Assembly (NCBI GenBank): GCA_045808425.1
Contig: JBJMFM010000010.1
Location: 8,682-72,681 of the forward strand
Direction of reading: 5' to 3'
Source: JAFAQB01 sp045808425
Lineage (GTDB): Archaea > Thermoproteota > Nitrososphaeria > Nitrososphaerales > Nitrososphaeraceae
DNA length: 64,000 nucleotides
The position numbers and the translations under genes are program-made. This document shows positions 54,813 through 63,867 of the stretch, one piece after another (position 1 is the first letter of the stretch; the number at the start of each line of letters is the position of its first letter). The notes under the pieces were generated by a model, which searched no databases, was not told the origin of the DNA, and was given only the letters and a program-made list of their open reading frames with translations.

Positions 54813-54969
54813 TTCACATCACCTTGCTAATGTAATCTTCGTTATATGTTTACATAGACACACTCTTCTTATTATACATGGTTAAGAGAACGTTAATCGA
54901 CTAGTTTAAGAATATTTTATATATGAATAATAAGCAATGTCTCTTTTGACAATTGGTTTTTATTTTATC

Positions 54970-55233
54970 CTATTCAATATGCCCTATTTTTTGTGGCTTG
55001 GACTTTATAAGGTTTAATATTTGCTCGGTGAGATCCTGTATGATAGTTACTTCTGTTAGCAACTTAATTATGTTTGCCACCAACAGGCTTTCATCCATAG
55101 CAAAAAAATAAAAAGCAGCGAGAGAACCAAGTCGTTTTTCTATCATACCATTTGCTATTCCATGCAGCAATATCGAGGCATTTTGTCTACGTAGGTTTTG
55201 ATGTCCGGCTTGCTTCAGTCTGCACTTGATCAA
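54970..55233 (-). CDS. Hypothetical protein, 87 residues
   Basis: Mostly helical (NASILLHGIANGMIEKRLGS, ESLLVANIIKLLTEV, TEQILNLIKSKPQKI), basic N-terminus KCRLKQAGHQNLRRQ. No family recognised. Marginal support; it might be an orphan of the lineage. Confidence 0.4.
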   Translation of the reverse strand: MIKCRLKQAGHQNLRRQNASILLHGIANGMIEKRLGSLAAFYFFAMDESLLVANIIKLLTEVTIIQDLTEQILNLIKSKPQKIGHIE

Positions 55234-55419
55234 GTTTGCTACTGACTTATATTTATCGATTTGATATAACCGTCGTATACGATTCGGATTTGAAGTTGCC
55301 TCGTTCAGTTAACTGTACTTTTTCTGTGCTTGTCTTGGTAATGTATAGAATCCGCAAATCTCCATATTGGTGTGGTCAAATGCGATCACCTAGAATGTGA
55401 CGATAACACACCCGCTCCC

Positions 55420-55755
55420 CTATAGAGGCCCTGGAGCGGTTGGGAGCAATATCCCGGCTATAGAAGTTATCACCCATATGATGACTGCAATTATTATGGA
55501 TTTAATCCAACCGATTTTATATAACCACTTCAATGACAATAACCAGGCTATACCACCAATAATAGCCGCCAGAAGCCCGCTTCCCACCAGAAAATACGTG
55601 AGACCATAAATTACGGATCCAATAATTGCTGTTGCGAATGCTGTCTTTATTCCCTCTTTTTCTCCAAATATCTTGGTGACAACAAATATAATGATGGTTG
55701 AGATTATCAAACCAACTATAAAGCTAATTACACTCCATGCCGAGAAAACTACCAT
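55420..55755 (-). CDS. Four-helix membrane protein, 111 residues
   Basis: Helices at about 7-28, 40-58, 60-75 and 84-104 with charged loops (IFGEKEG, KWLYKIG). Good membrane-protein composition and a clean ATG. Similar small membrane proteins occur across archaea, but no functional family is recognised. Confidence 0.65.
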   Translation of the reverse strand: MVVFSAWSVISFIVGLIISTIIIFVVTKIFGEKEGIKTAFATAIIGSVIYGLTYFLVGSGLLAAIIGGIAWLLSLKWLYKIGWIKSIIIAVIIWVITSIAGILLPTAPGPL

Positions 55756-56290
55756 GTTGTTTACTTCGAATATCGATACACGATCGGTAATATCTGAATC
55801 GTAACAAAGGTATGTTACTTTTAATGATAAAAGATTTCTTTTATTTTTTTCTAATCATCATGCAGTTGTTATTTCTCAGTCTTTGCTGATTCTAACGGCC
55901 GATGTATTTACAAATGAAGGTCTGTTACATTCATAAAAAAAGCTTCTTTGTCCTATAATTCATTTGGTTCGGAACTTTCATTTACTGGAGTAGAGATAGC
56001 AAAACTTCTATGACTCGAAAATAGTCTTAGTCCTTGTGAGATTTTGTGTTTTTGGCATGATTTAACATTTTTGAAGTAATAGAGCAATATTGCTCCTGAA
56101 GTAAAGTAGCACAATAAGAAGAGCGTTCATTTATGAATTCAATAGATGATGAATGTGCGATCTCAATGATCTATCTAAAAAGTGCCATTTCGAACATGAT
56201 GATGTTTTGTAATGATGTGTTGCAGCACGCCTAGAAAAAAGGATGATAGAAAAACATCAAGTATAAATAAAACGCTCACACTCTTTATTT
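55756..56290. other. Gene-free stretch
   Basis: 535 nt of AT-rich spacer. ATAAATAAAA at 56263-56272 may be the TATA box of the following CBS gene. Nothing else recognised. Confidence 0.4.
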
Positions 56291-56932
56291 ATGCAAGGAC
56301 AAACCTCTGCAGCCGTTCCAGACAATATTAATTCTCTTCTATCATCTCCAATAGGTACTGTTCTTACTACTGATTTGATCATACTTGAAGGCGATAAGTC
56401 TGCAAAGGATGCTTATCAGTTCATGGAAGAGAAGAAAGCGCGGTGTGTACTTGCCTCACATAAAGGGGAAGTTGTAGGTATTGTAAGTAAGACAGATATA
56501 CTCTTTAAGGTTCTCTCTCAAGACAGAAATCCCGCGAAAGTGAAACTCAGGGAAATTATGACCTCCCCAGTACTTGCGGTAGAGCCCAATACTACGGTTA
56601 AAGAAGCACTTTCCATTATGGATAAACGTCATGTAAGACAGGTAATGGTTCATGCTTATTCTGCTGTTCTAGGAATGGTTACAAGGGAATCTATCTATCA
56701 AAAACTAGAGACAATATCTGTTTCTTCGGAAGATGCTGCCCTTCAAGGAATGCCTATGTGCATCATTGATACAAGGTCTATTGCGTATCTGAAGGACGCT
56801 AACAAGCCGAATTTGAAATGTCCGTACTGTGAGTCTCCATTTGACACAAAAGAAGGTCTATCAAAACATATAGACAGACTCCATGGAGGAGCCGGAGTAC
56901 TTGAGGGAGACGTAAGACAAATGTTTGAATAG
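56291..56932 (+). CDS. CBS-pair protein with C-terminal C2H2 zinc finger
   Basis: 213 residues. Two CBS motifs (DAYQFMEEKKARCVLASHKG ... GIVSKTDILF; EALSIMDKRHVRQVMV ... GMVTRESIY) likely bind adenine nucleotides; a classical C2H2 finger CPYCESPFDTKEGLSKHIDRLH follows (C-x2-C-x12-H-x4-H). It could couple energy state with DNA or RNA binding. Archaeal CBS-plus-zinc-finger proteins are known; the ligand here is unknown. Confidence 0.88.
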   Translation: MQGQTSAAVPDNINSLLSSPIGTVLTTDLIILEGDKSAKDAYQFMEEKKARCVLASHKGEVVGIVSKTDILFKVLSQDRNPAKVKLREIMTSPVLAVEPNTTVKEALSIMDKRHVRQVMVHAYSAVLGMVTRESIYQKLETISVSSEDAALQGMPMCIIDTRSIAYLKDANKPNLKCPYCESPFDTKEGLSKHIDRLHGGAGVLEGDVRQMFE

Positions 56933-57275
56933 ATATAGCACAAGTTAATCCGCACAGTGAACCCAATAGATAAAGCAGGTCATATTCATCAAGCAAGCAT
57001 CAAAAGGCACAATTGCTTTGGCATGCTATTATGATTATCATTTAGTCTTGGGTTATTTTCTTGCCTTGTCTATTGATAATATTGACATTGACATCTATTG
57101 CGATCAAAGTTGCGTTGCTTTAATTTCATCAGATCTTCTAATATCCATATAACCAGTAACTTCAGCTTATCAATGATGTCTGAATTAGCGCTAGCTATCG
57201 GATCGTAGGGATATGCTACATGATATATGGGGCCATACTTCCGTACCCGCAATTGATCAGTGCATATACATACTC
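56933..57275. other. Gene-free stretch between converging genes
   Basis: 343 nt; the only frames are short and not protein-like. Confidence 0.4.
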
Positions 57276-58490
57276 TCAGCGAAATCTATGAGCTATAATC
57301 CTATTAGCAGTAATAGCTCCAATTATTCCCATGGCAGCGCCTGGTACAACTATCAAAGGATAAATGTTGCCAATCATTCCAAAATATATAGAAGATGTTA
57401 GACTTGGCCAAACAAAGGCCTGCTTTGTAATTACTTCATTATATACATGAGTTATCAAAGGATAGTACATCATAAAAAAAGTCGTGCCCAGAATTGCACC
57501 TCCAAGTGAAATAATATATGGGAATCTATGTTTAGACATAGCTAACAATACATCCACCGCTATAATAGGGACTAGGTTGATAAGGAAAAAAGGAAGCGTT
57601 GAAATCAGCGATTCATTGGGAATTATGACAGTTACTGCACTAACCACAAGATAAATGGAGCCTGTTATGGATAAGACACCAAAGCTATTTTTTCCCAGTC
57701 GAAAAGAAGAAATCAGGATGAGAGATAAGAGAAATGGGTAGCTAACAGTAGCAACTATGGCTGCAAAGAATGCATCCGGATTAAAATCAAAATACTGTGT
57801 CTTTGAAAATGGTAGGCTAAACATACCAACCACGCCATTAAGTGATAGCCATATCGGCATGATCCCTATTATAGTCAAAATCATAGCAGTATATGGCCGC
57901 TTAAAAATTAACGAATCCAAAATCCCCAAACGCTGCTGGCGACTGGGATTTTCTAGATCAGAGCCATTATTCAGTTTGTTATAGTTAGTACATAGAATTA
58001 TCCCAAACAATGATCCAAGGCTGCTTATGACCATTCCCATAAGAAGTACAAAATGCGGAGGGCTTAACAACCCGTCTAGACCAAATGCAGAGTGCCATGC
58101 AAAATCGACAGGACCTGCTACAAGAAGCATCACAATTCCTGTAATTACTAACTTCGTAGCTGTATTCAGAGATTGGTAAGAACTGTGCATAGATTTATAG
58201 GCTCTGAACATTACTCCGCATCCCACTATGGCTAAAGCGACACCGGCATACAGCATAGCATGAGGAGCCGAAAAGAAGCTTTCAGGTTTATTCAAAAGGT
58301 GGTTCGTAATATCCCAGCTACCGCCTGTTGCAGATATGAAAATACCTAAACTTACCAGCGTACACCCAAGTACAAACCCTGTAAGAGAATGCATGCGAAT
58401 AACAGATAGTTTTGAACCAGCGCTAGAGATAGGATGATCTTTCCCTATATTTTTCGTTGAATATCGCTCTCTTATGCTAAAGCGTTTCAT
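57276..58490 (-). CDS. Polytopic membrane protein, 404 residues
   Basis: About ten to eleven predicted helices from residue 34 to 395. Notable loop residues: GGSWDITNHLLN, FSAPHAMLYAG, GPVDFAWHSAFGLDGLLSPPHF with several His in or near helices, which could bind metal or haem. No transporter family recognised. The next gene upstream on the same strand is a single-helix membrane protein, so they may form a unit. Confidence 0.8.
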   Translation of the reverse strand: MKRFSIRERYSTKNIGKDHPISSAGSKLSVIRMHSLTGFVLGCTLVSLGIFISATGGSWDITNHLLNKPESFFSAPHAMLYAGVALAIVGCGVMFRAYKSMHSSYQSLNTATKLVITGIVMLLVAGPVDFAWHSAFGLDGLLSPPHFVLLMGMVISSLGSLFGIILCTNYNKLNNGSDLENPSRQQRLGILDSLIFKRPYTAMILTIIGIMPIWLSLNGVVGMFSLPFSKTQYFDFNPDAFFAAIVATVSYPFLLSLILISSFRLGKNSFGVLSITGSIYLVVSAVTVIIPNESLISTLPFFLINLVPIIAVDVLLAMSKHRFPYIISLGGAILGTTFFMMYYPLITHVYNEVITKQAFVWPSLTSSIYFGMIGNIYPLIVVPGAAMGIIGAITANRIIAHRFR

Positions 58491-58769
58491 TGCGGATGAC
58501 TATCAATCCTTTGCCAATATTTTACTTATTGCATTAATATATATATTGATAATAATGAATGGTTTCTTGGTCGAACCCATATGATAGAGATCTACAGATT
58601 ATCAGTACGAGACGAGCCAGCTATCTAACAGCTATATTATTTTTACGTGATTATGATGGGGATCATTATGAGTATATATTGTATATTCTACGCCGCAGCA
58701 GTCATGTTAACGAAGATCTACAAGGACTCCAAATTGACCATCGGTGCTTGAATCTCTTTTTTACGTTGC

Positions 58770-59390
58770 CTATACAGACACCTCAATAGCGTAAACTTTT
58801 ACAAATTCGTTTTGATAATCTTTGATACCATTTTGGGGATAGTGGGCTAAATCATCGGCGTGCGGTAATGCAATAGCTTTTAAATATATTACAAATTTTC
58901 CTGCCGAAGATGGTTTTATCTCGAATTTGATATGATGAATATCTTTAGAATGCCATGGCCTACTAAATGCTTCTATAGAAGGGTATTTTGCATAAAGAAT
59001 ATTTTCGAGACCAGTATAACCAGATCCAACTTTGTCACCTATGTTAACAAACAACGGCTTTTGGGTGAAATCAGATTCTCTTATGTAGATGTTTCCATGT
59101 ATTCGAGTCAAGTTTGGAAAGGCAACCGATATGATCTGAATGTCTGCATTGTCCCCTGCATTTTCCGCCGTCACACCGAAATAAAATGTCTTTCCCAAAT
59201 GGATCTTTGGAACCGATATGTTTGTGTTGCTAATTACCGGCGCTGGGCTTGGTTTAGGGATTCTGACATACAGATTTGGTAGAATATAGATTGAAACTAG
59301 AAAATATATGGCTAGGGACAGAATAATAACTGCAACTAGAATGAGATTCCTTTTCCTGCCATCAAATAGATGTGTGTGCCATATATTCAT
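58770..59390 (-). CDS. Single-helix membrane protein with beta-sandwich outside domain
   Basis: 206 residues. Transmembrane helix at about 15-37, then an extracellular beta-rich domain (ISVPKIHLGKTFYFGVTAENAG, SSAGKFVIYLKAIALPH) like CARDB or copper-protein-type sandwiches. His in SKDIHHIKFEI and LPHADDLAHY. No family recognised. On the same strand as, and 279 nt upstream of, the 404-residue membrane protein. Confidence 0.7.
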   Translation of the reverse strand: MNIWHTHLFDGRKRNLILVAVIILSLAIYFLVSIYILPNLYVRIPKPSPAPVISNTNISVPKIHLGKTFYFGVTAENAGDNADIQIISVAFPNLTRIHGNIYIRESDFTQKPLFVNIGDKVGSGYTGLENILYAKYPSIEAFSRPWHSKDIHHIKFEIKPSSAGKFVIYLKAIALPHADDLAHYPQNGIKDYQNEFVKVYAIEVSV

Positions 59391-59717
59391 ACATCTCTAA
59401 CACTTATCTCTCTTTATAAGATCAATCATGAAATGAACTGCAATCATAAAATGAGCCAGATATATATATATAATACATTAAGAATGGACAGTTTGGAACT
59501 TTAGTAGCTGGGATATCAGGTTGCATCAGATTTGTAAATAATTGGATTTAGATTGTATGGAAAAACAAATGCGACCAAAAAGTGGTACACTTTTTCTACT
59601 GAACAATCTAATAAGAATCGTTAAGACCAATATGATCTCTCGACCGTAGAGCAAAGACAAAATATGCCACTCGTTAAAATTTAATGCGGCAAGTTTGATA
59701 ATCGAGGCGAAAAATCA
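59391..59717. other. Gene-free stretch upstream of the DUF72 gene
   Basis: 327 nt, AT-rich. Contains a TA-repeat (59459-59472) and no convincing frame. No standard start codon for the DUF72 gene was found here. Confidence 0.45.
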
Positions 59718-60419
59718 CTGGCAAATATTCGAATAGGGACGTCTGGATACAGCTACCCTTGGAATCAAGGCGATCCTAGTCCATTTAAATGGTACTTAAG
59801 CCAAGGCTTTAGCTCAGTTGAAATTAATGCAAGCTTCTACCGCTTTCCTGCTGAAAGCTGGCTGAAAATCTGGCTGACTGCCCCCAGCGATTTTAGTTTT
59901 TCAATTAAAGTGCATAGGTCAATTACACACTTTACCAGAATGAAGGGGAGATCGTACGAGCTCTGGGAGCGCTTCAAAGAGTCTCTTTCTCGTCTCGAGA
60001 GGAAAATCGACTTCTGGCTATTCCAGATGCCACCAGATTACAAATATAATGAACAAAACCTACAGACAGTAGGAAACTTCCTAGATAGCACAGGCCTGCG
60101 AAACAAGGCTGTTGTGGAATTCAGAAATGCTTCATGGTGGAAAGAAATAAGTGAAATCGAGAAATTAGGTGTGATTTTCTGTTCAGTTGATGCACCTAAC
60201 CTTCCACGCAATTTAATAGTGACGAATGGTGCCCTTTATCTTAGGCTGCATGGTTCCAGCAAATGGTATAACTCTATATACTCTGAAAAAAAGCTGGATG
60301 ATACGCTAGAAGAAATTAAAAGGTTGAATGCAGATAAGAGCGCAATATATCTTAATAATGATCATGGCATGCTGAGAAACGGACTACATTTGCTCAAAAA
60401 GATGAGCAAAAAAAGGTAG
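59718..60419 (+). CDS. DUF72 family protein (non-standard start)
   Basis: 233 residues if read from CTG 59718. Begins LANIRIGTSGYSYPWN, the family's usual N-terminus, followed by SVEINASFYRFPA, FWLFQMPPDY, VVEFRNASWW and GALYLRLHGSSKWY. The frame is open from a TAA at about 59682, but no ATG, GTG or TTG exists before the conserved start; the first GTG (59910) would cut off 64 family residues. So it uses CTG/ATT or has lost its start codon. Family function is unknown. Confidence 0.8.
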   Translation: MANIRIGTSGYSYPWNQGDPSPFKWYLSQGFSSVEINASFYRFPAESWLKIWLTAPSDFSFSIKVHRSITHFTRMKGRSYELWERFKESLSRLERKIDFWLFQMPPDYKYNEQNLQTVGNFLDSTGLRNKAVVEFRNASWWKEISEIEKLGVIFCSVDAPNLPRNLIVTNGALYLRLHGSSKWYNSIYSEKKLDDTLEEIKRLNADKSAIYLNNDHGMLRNGLHLLKKMSKKR

Positions 60420-60716
60420 ATATTTCCGGTAATGCAGGATCGATTAAGAGCACTCAAATAAAAGCCAGGACTTGAACCAGTAATCTAATAACAGAAAGAT
60501 ATAGTACGAATTCTCACTATGAAACGTTTGAATTCTTTATTGCTTACACAACACATATAACAAATGATGGGAGAAAATCTATCAGGTAGGTCAGTATGCC
60601 ATATCATAGACCTAATCACTCAAAGTCAAAAGCAGCAAAGGATTTCTACATTTAATAAAGCAGCAACTGTGGGCGTATTATCTAGTTCAACGCTCATTTC
60701 AACTACGAAAAATCCA

Positions 60717-60941
60717 ATGAATAAAGGCAATAATAATGCCATGTTCGTGTTTTTGTTTTCAGTAATTGGACTAAGCCTGCTCTCATTATCTGCATCGGCG
60801 ACAATGGCAAATGCACAAGCACCTTCTAATACTACGACAGGTACTAATAGCACTAGCAACGAGACTGGCGTCAAACAAATGGGGATTTGTCAGGTAGGCG
60901 CAGGGGGCCCTTGCAATGGCGATAGCAAATCAGCCAAGTAG
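60717..60941 (+). CDS. Small secreted protein, 74 residues
   Basis: From ATG 60717. Sec signal peptide (FVFLFSVIGLSLLSLSASATMANA), likely cleaved before QAPSN, then a short Thr/Asn/Ser-rich linker and a Cys-containing end (GICQVGAGGPCNGDSK). A small envelope or secreted protein of unknown role. The frame extends 51 codons upstream, but those residues are not protein-like. Confidence 0.6.
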   Translation: MNKGNNNAMFVFLFSVIGLSLLSLSASATMANAQAPSNTTTGTNSTSNETGVKQMGICQVGAGGPCNGDSKSAK

Positions 60942-61060
60942 AGAGATATATGGAACAAGATACCTCTCACTAACAACAGGATGTACGCAATAGCCTCTGC
61001 CTCTCCTCTTGAGAGTCCATTATTAAAAAGAATGTGCCTATCTAAAACAAGGAATACAAT

Positions 61061-61153
61061 GTGTCTGAAAATGAGCAAGAAGGAGAAAAAGAAGAACATG
61101 ATGCTAATAACATCTTAACCAAAGAGATTGACTCATGGAATAACTTTGAATAT
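61061..61153 (+). pseudogene. 5' fragment of a thaumarchaeal element gene
   Basis: Reads from GTG as an acidic N-terminus (NEQEGEKEEHD) then NILTKEIDSWNNFEYA, which I recall, without having checked, as a recurrent N-terminal phrase of multi-copy Nitrososphaerales proteins. It breaks off after FEYA, where the sequence switches to the opposite-strand fragment. Confidence 0.35.
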
Positions 61154-61327
61154 GCAGCAATCTCCGTTTGTTTTGATATCTTCTTGTTTATGTTCTGTAA
61201 TGTCTCAAATCCAAAACGGTTTATCTTCCAGCCTTTGAAACAGCTCTTTACGTGTATTTTCTTTTTGTTGTTGCTGTGACTGTGAAATTAGCTTTTGTAA
61301 GTCTTTGAATACCACTTTTAATGAATA
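61154..61327 (-). pseudogene. Fragment of a thaumarchaeal terminase-like or multi-copy gene, with nonsense codon
   Basis: On the minus strand: FKDLQKLISQSQQQQ, ELFQRLEDKPFWI, then TGA, then DITEHKQEDIKTNGDCC. This matches a phrase I recall (KPFWIWDIEEHKQEDI-TGDCCFNHIIGLP) from large multi-copy genes of soil thaumarchaea, with TGG changed to TGA and the gene cut right after DCC. Identification from memory only. Confidence 0.4.
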
Positions 61328-61791
61328 TTACTGCTGGTGAGTCAGCTTTATTTTTTTGGTGGTATTCTATTATTATCAGTTCAAAAGTTCAAGAAGCCAA
61401 GGATGGTAAAGGAAGAAGAGCCTTACCAGAGACAAAAACAAGAATGTATTGTCATGAATCAAGCTGGTCTCAACGTGGACTCAACACATATGATGGCCAG
61501 GGCTGTAATCAATTCACCGGTTGCATACCAGAGTGTGGATACAACAAAAATTACTTACATCCTGAACTATATGATAATAATACAACAATAGAAGATGATG
61601 CTATATGATGAATGAGCAAGAAGCTTCGGACTACTCTATAGCAGCATGTAGGCTCAGAGACATGAATAGTGCAAGGACTGTTATGGTACCAAAAAAGTTC
61701 CGAAATGTAAGTAATCAGTATGTTCGTTTGTAAAATGGCATATTAGTCATAGCTGGAACTTGCCCTGCTATTTTACTAAATCAGCCTAAAT
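61328..61791. other. Degraded stretch between fragments and the secreted protein gene
   Basis: 464 nt. Overlapping short frames (about 61337-61600) encode peptides such as KFKKPRMVKEEEPYQRQKQE and MNQAGLNVDSTHMMARAV that look like coding sequence broken by a frameshift. No family assigned. Confidence 0.35.
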
Positions 61792-63618
61792 TCAAGAAAT
61801 TTTATCGATACGATACTGTAATACATAATCATTATTCGGGTTTGTACTTGAACAAGCCGGTGAACCATAATCTTCTGTGATACTACCCCGTGAAGGCACG
61901 TTTATCACCTGTCCTGGAGCGGTATTTGCAGTTGCAGCAGAGTATTCTCTGTTTACCGTTCCTAGAGGGTCATTGTCGCAGCCATTATAAGCCATCGTAA
62001 AAGTAAATATATTGCTGTTAAGCCAACTTTTCAATGCAGAGTCACATGCATGGTTTTGATCAAGCAGCCTACCAAAAAAAGAGTCTATTGCATCAGCTTC
62101 CCATCCATTAGTATATACTCTAAAAGTTTTTCCTGCTGGAATGTATACTAGAAACTGCTTATTGATAACCGAACTTTCGCCACTTCTAATATCTCCATAT
62201 GTGGCACCTTCCTGGCCGCCTAAAATATTTGATACTGGAGGTATTTCATTTAAGAAGAACCATTTGCTTCCCACGTTAGCAAACAATCTATATTCACCAT
62301 CGTCCTGAGTGACTAGACTGGGATCATGATCATTGTTAACTTTTACATTATCCAATGTTACACGATATGTGTTAAGCGCATACCCAGGTGGCATTCCCTT
62401 TACTGCTCCCCCTCCATCCCAGTATAGATAAATTGTTCTAGCAAATACTGCTGTGTTAGGTGCTCCACTACTGCGCCAAGGTATAGTTACTGTTACACCG
62501 GTAGCACCGCTATTTATTATAGTGGGATTTGCTGGAAATGTGTCGCCCGGGCCTTTCACAACTATCCATTTTAGCTGTGATGTTGGTGATGGTTTAGGAA
62601 TAATGTGATTCATGGTAAAAGTGGAATCACGAATGTTCATTGGTACCTTCTGTACGAAGGCTGGCTGACCAGGACGATTATTATAAAATGCTCCTCCATC
62701 ACCACTGGCAAAAACATCTATCTCGGTACCAAACAAGCCTCCAATTGGAGAAGGCAAATATCGTTGCGTCGCTACTAGATGCGGCGGATGAATCTCGGTC
62801 AGAGCTGGAGGGTGGCCTCTGTCCCATATCCATAACCCTTCTACATGCACTCGGTCGCCTGTAGTTGGCCAGAATGAAAGCATTTGTCCTCTATGATGGC
62901 CAGCTGAGAAAAATCCACCACTCTCACCTCTTATATTAAGAGGAGTGAGTGGATTACCAGAATTGCTTGCAGCAAGACCTGATTCCCACTCTACCTCTAT
63001 GACTGGCTGTTGTGTTCGCTGTCCAGTTTTAGGATCTATCTGAACTCCAAGAAGGTTAGTATATCTGCCGTCTGAAGTAATATCAGGTCGAACATGAAAA
63101 TTGAAGTCGTGTGAGTAATGTGAGGTAGGCCAATCATGGTAGGCGAGTTCAGCATCAGTAACTGTACCTTCTAAAACTGCTACAAGACGATTAACTGGGT
63201 CATTTACAGGTTTCCATTCTGGAAAGATTCTTCCCACGTCCTTAGCTACTGCCCATGCAAGTCTGTTAAGACGTACATCACAGGATTGTTGACCAACGTC
63301 TGCTTCAGAGCTAATATGCCGTTGGGGAGGAGTAGGAGGAGTGCCAGCAGGTCCAATGGGTCCAACTAATCCAGAGTTATTCAGATTACTAAACAACCCT
63401 GTTTGTTGTCGTTGTTGTTGTAGTGGAGATAGAGGTAATTGTTTTTGTGGTTGTTGTAGAGAAGGTGCTAATTCTTTTCCCGGAGGTGGTACTTCCTGAG
63501 CATAACTCATAATCATCAATGAATTGCCACCAAACAAGAGTAATGAAACACTGAAAAATACAACCATTATCTTTATTATTTTAGGTCCCTTTGTATTAGC
63601 TGACCTGTTATCTACCAT
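61792..63618 (-). CDS. Large secreted protein, 608 residues
   Basis: Signal anchor at about 14-38 ending in SYAQE, then a Pro/Gln-rich stretch (50-110), then a beta-rich body. Notable His-containing motifs: YHDWPTSHYSHDFNFHVRPD, VEVEWES, GHHRGQMLSFWP and WIWDRGHPPALTEIHPPH, which may bind a metal. The last 60 residues include paired Cys. No family recognised. Last full gene of the window; preceded by an AT-rich promoter and a palindrome. Confidence 0.8.
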   Translation of the reverse strand: MVDNRSANTKGPKIIKIMVVFFSVSLLLFGGNSLMIMSYAQEVPPPGKELAPSLQQPQKQLPLSPLQQQRQQTGLFSNLNNSGLVGPIGPAGTPPTPPQRHISSEADVGQQSCDVRLNRLAWAVAKDVGRIFPEWKPVNDPVNRLVAVLEGTVTDAELAYHDWPTSHYSHDFNFHVRPDITSDGRYTNLLGVQIDPKTGQRTQQPVIEVEWESGLAASNSGNPLTPLNIRGESGGFFSAGHHRGQMLSFWPTTGDRVHVEGLWIWDRGHPPALTEIHPPHLVATQRYLPSPIGGLFGTEIDVFASGDGGAFYNNRPGQPAFVQKVPMNIRDSTFTMNHIIPKPSPTSQLKWIVVKGPGDTFPANPTIINSGATGVTVTIPWRSSGAPNTAVFARTIYLYWDGGGAVKGMPPGYALNTYRVTLDNVKVNNDHDPSLVTQDDGEYRLFANVGSKWFFLNEIPPVSNILGGQEGATYGDIRSGESSVINKQFLVYIPAGKTFRVYTNGWEADAIDSFFGRLLDQNHACDSALKSWLNSNIFTFTMAYNGCDNDPLGTVNREYSAATANTAPGQVINVPSRGSITEDYGSPACSSTNPNNDYVLQYRIDKIS

Positions 63619-63653
63619 TCGAAAAACGATAAATAACCTCTTTATTTAAAAGC

Positions 63654-63672
63654 AACTCCCTTATAGGGAGTT
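63654..63672. promoter_or_regulatory. Palindrome upstream of the secreted protein gene
   Basis: AACTCCC-TTATA-GGGAGTT, a perfect 7-bp inverted repeat about 36 nt before the start codon, next to a TATA-like CTTTTAAATAAAG (63639-63651). Position suggests an operator; the trailing AAATTTTT also allows a terminator for a plus-strand transcript. Confidence 0.45.
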
Positions 63673-63678
63673 AAATTT

Positions 63679-63867
63679 TTAATATGAGGTGTCTATCTTG
63701 AATATTGTTTTTAGTACCTTAGAGTAGTTCTTTTCTTTTTTTGTCCACCAAGACAAGTCCTCAGTCTCTTCTCCATTGTACTTGATTCTGCTGTTCCATA
63801 GCTGAGCTCAAATGTTCCATTTCCTATGCATGATTTTAAGTGGGTGTTCCATTTTCACGCTTAACAT
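63679..63867 (-). pseudogene. Possible decayed small gene at the window end
   Basis: One frame reads MEHPLKIMHRKWNI, a TGA, then LWNSRIKYNGEETEDLSWW and KKEKNYSKVLKTIFKIDTSY to a TAA. The second part has protein-like composition, but there is an in-frame stop and no family is recognised. Confidence 0.2.

Noticed and set aside
54970..55233. Toxin-antitoxin or mobile-element function for the small helical protein
   Set aside because: No partner gene or family motif; kept only as a hypothetical protein.
58559..58789. 76-residue plus frame between two membrane protein genes
   Set aside because: No domain, overlaps the end of the minus-strand gene and is not protein-like enough.
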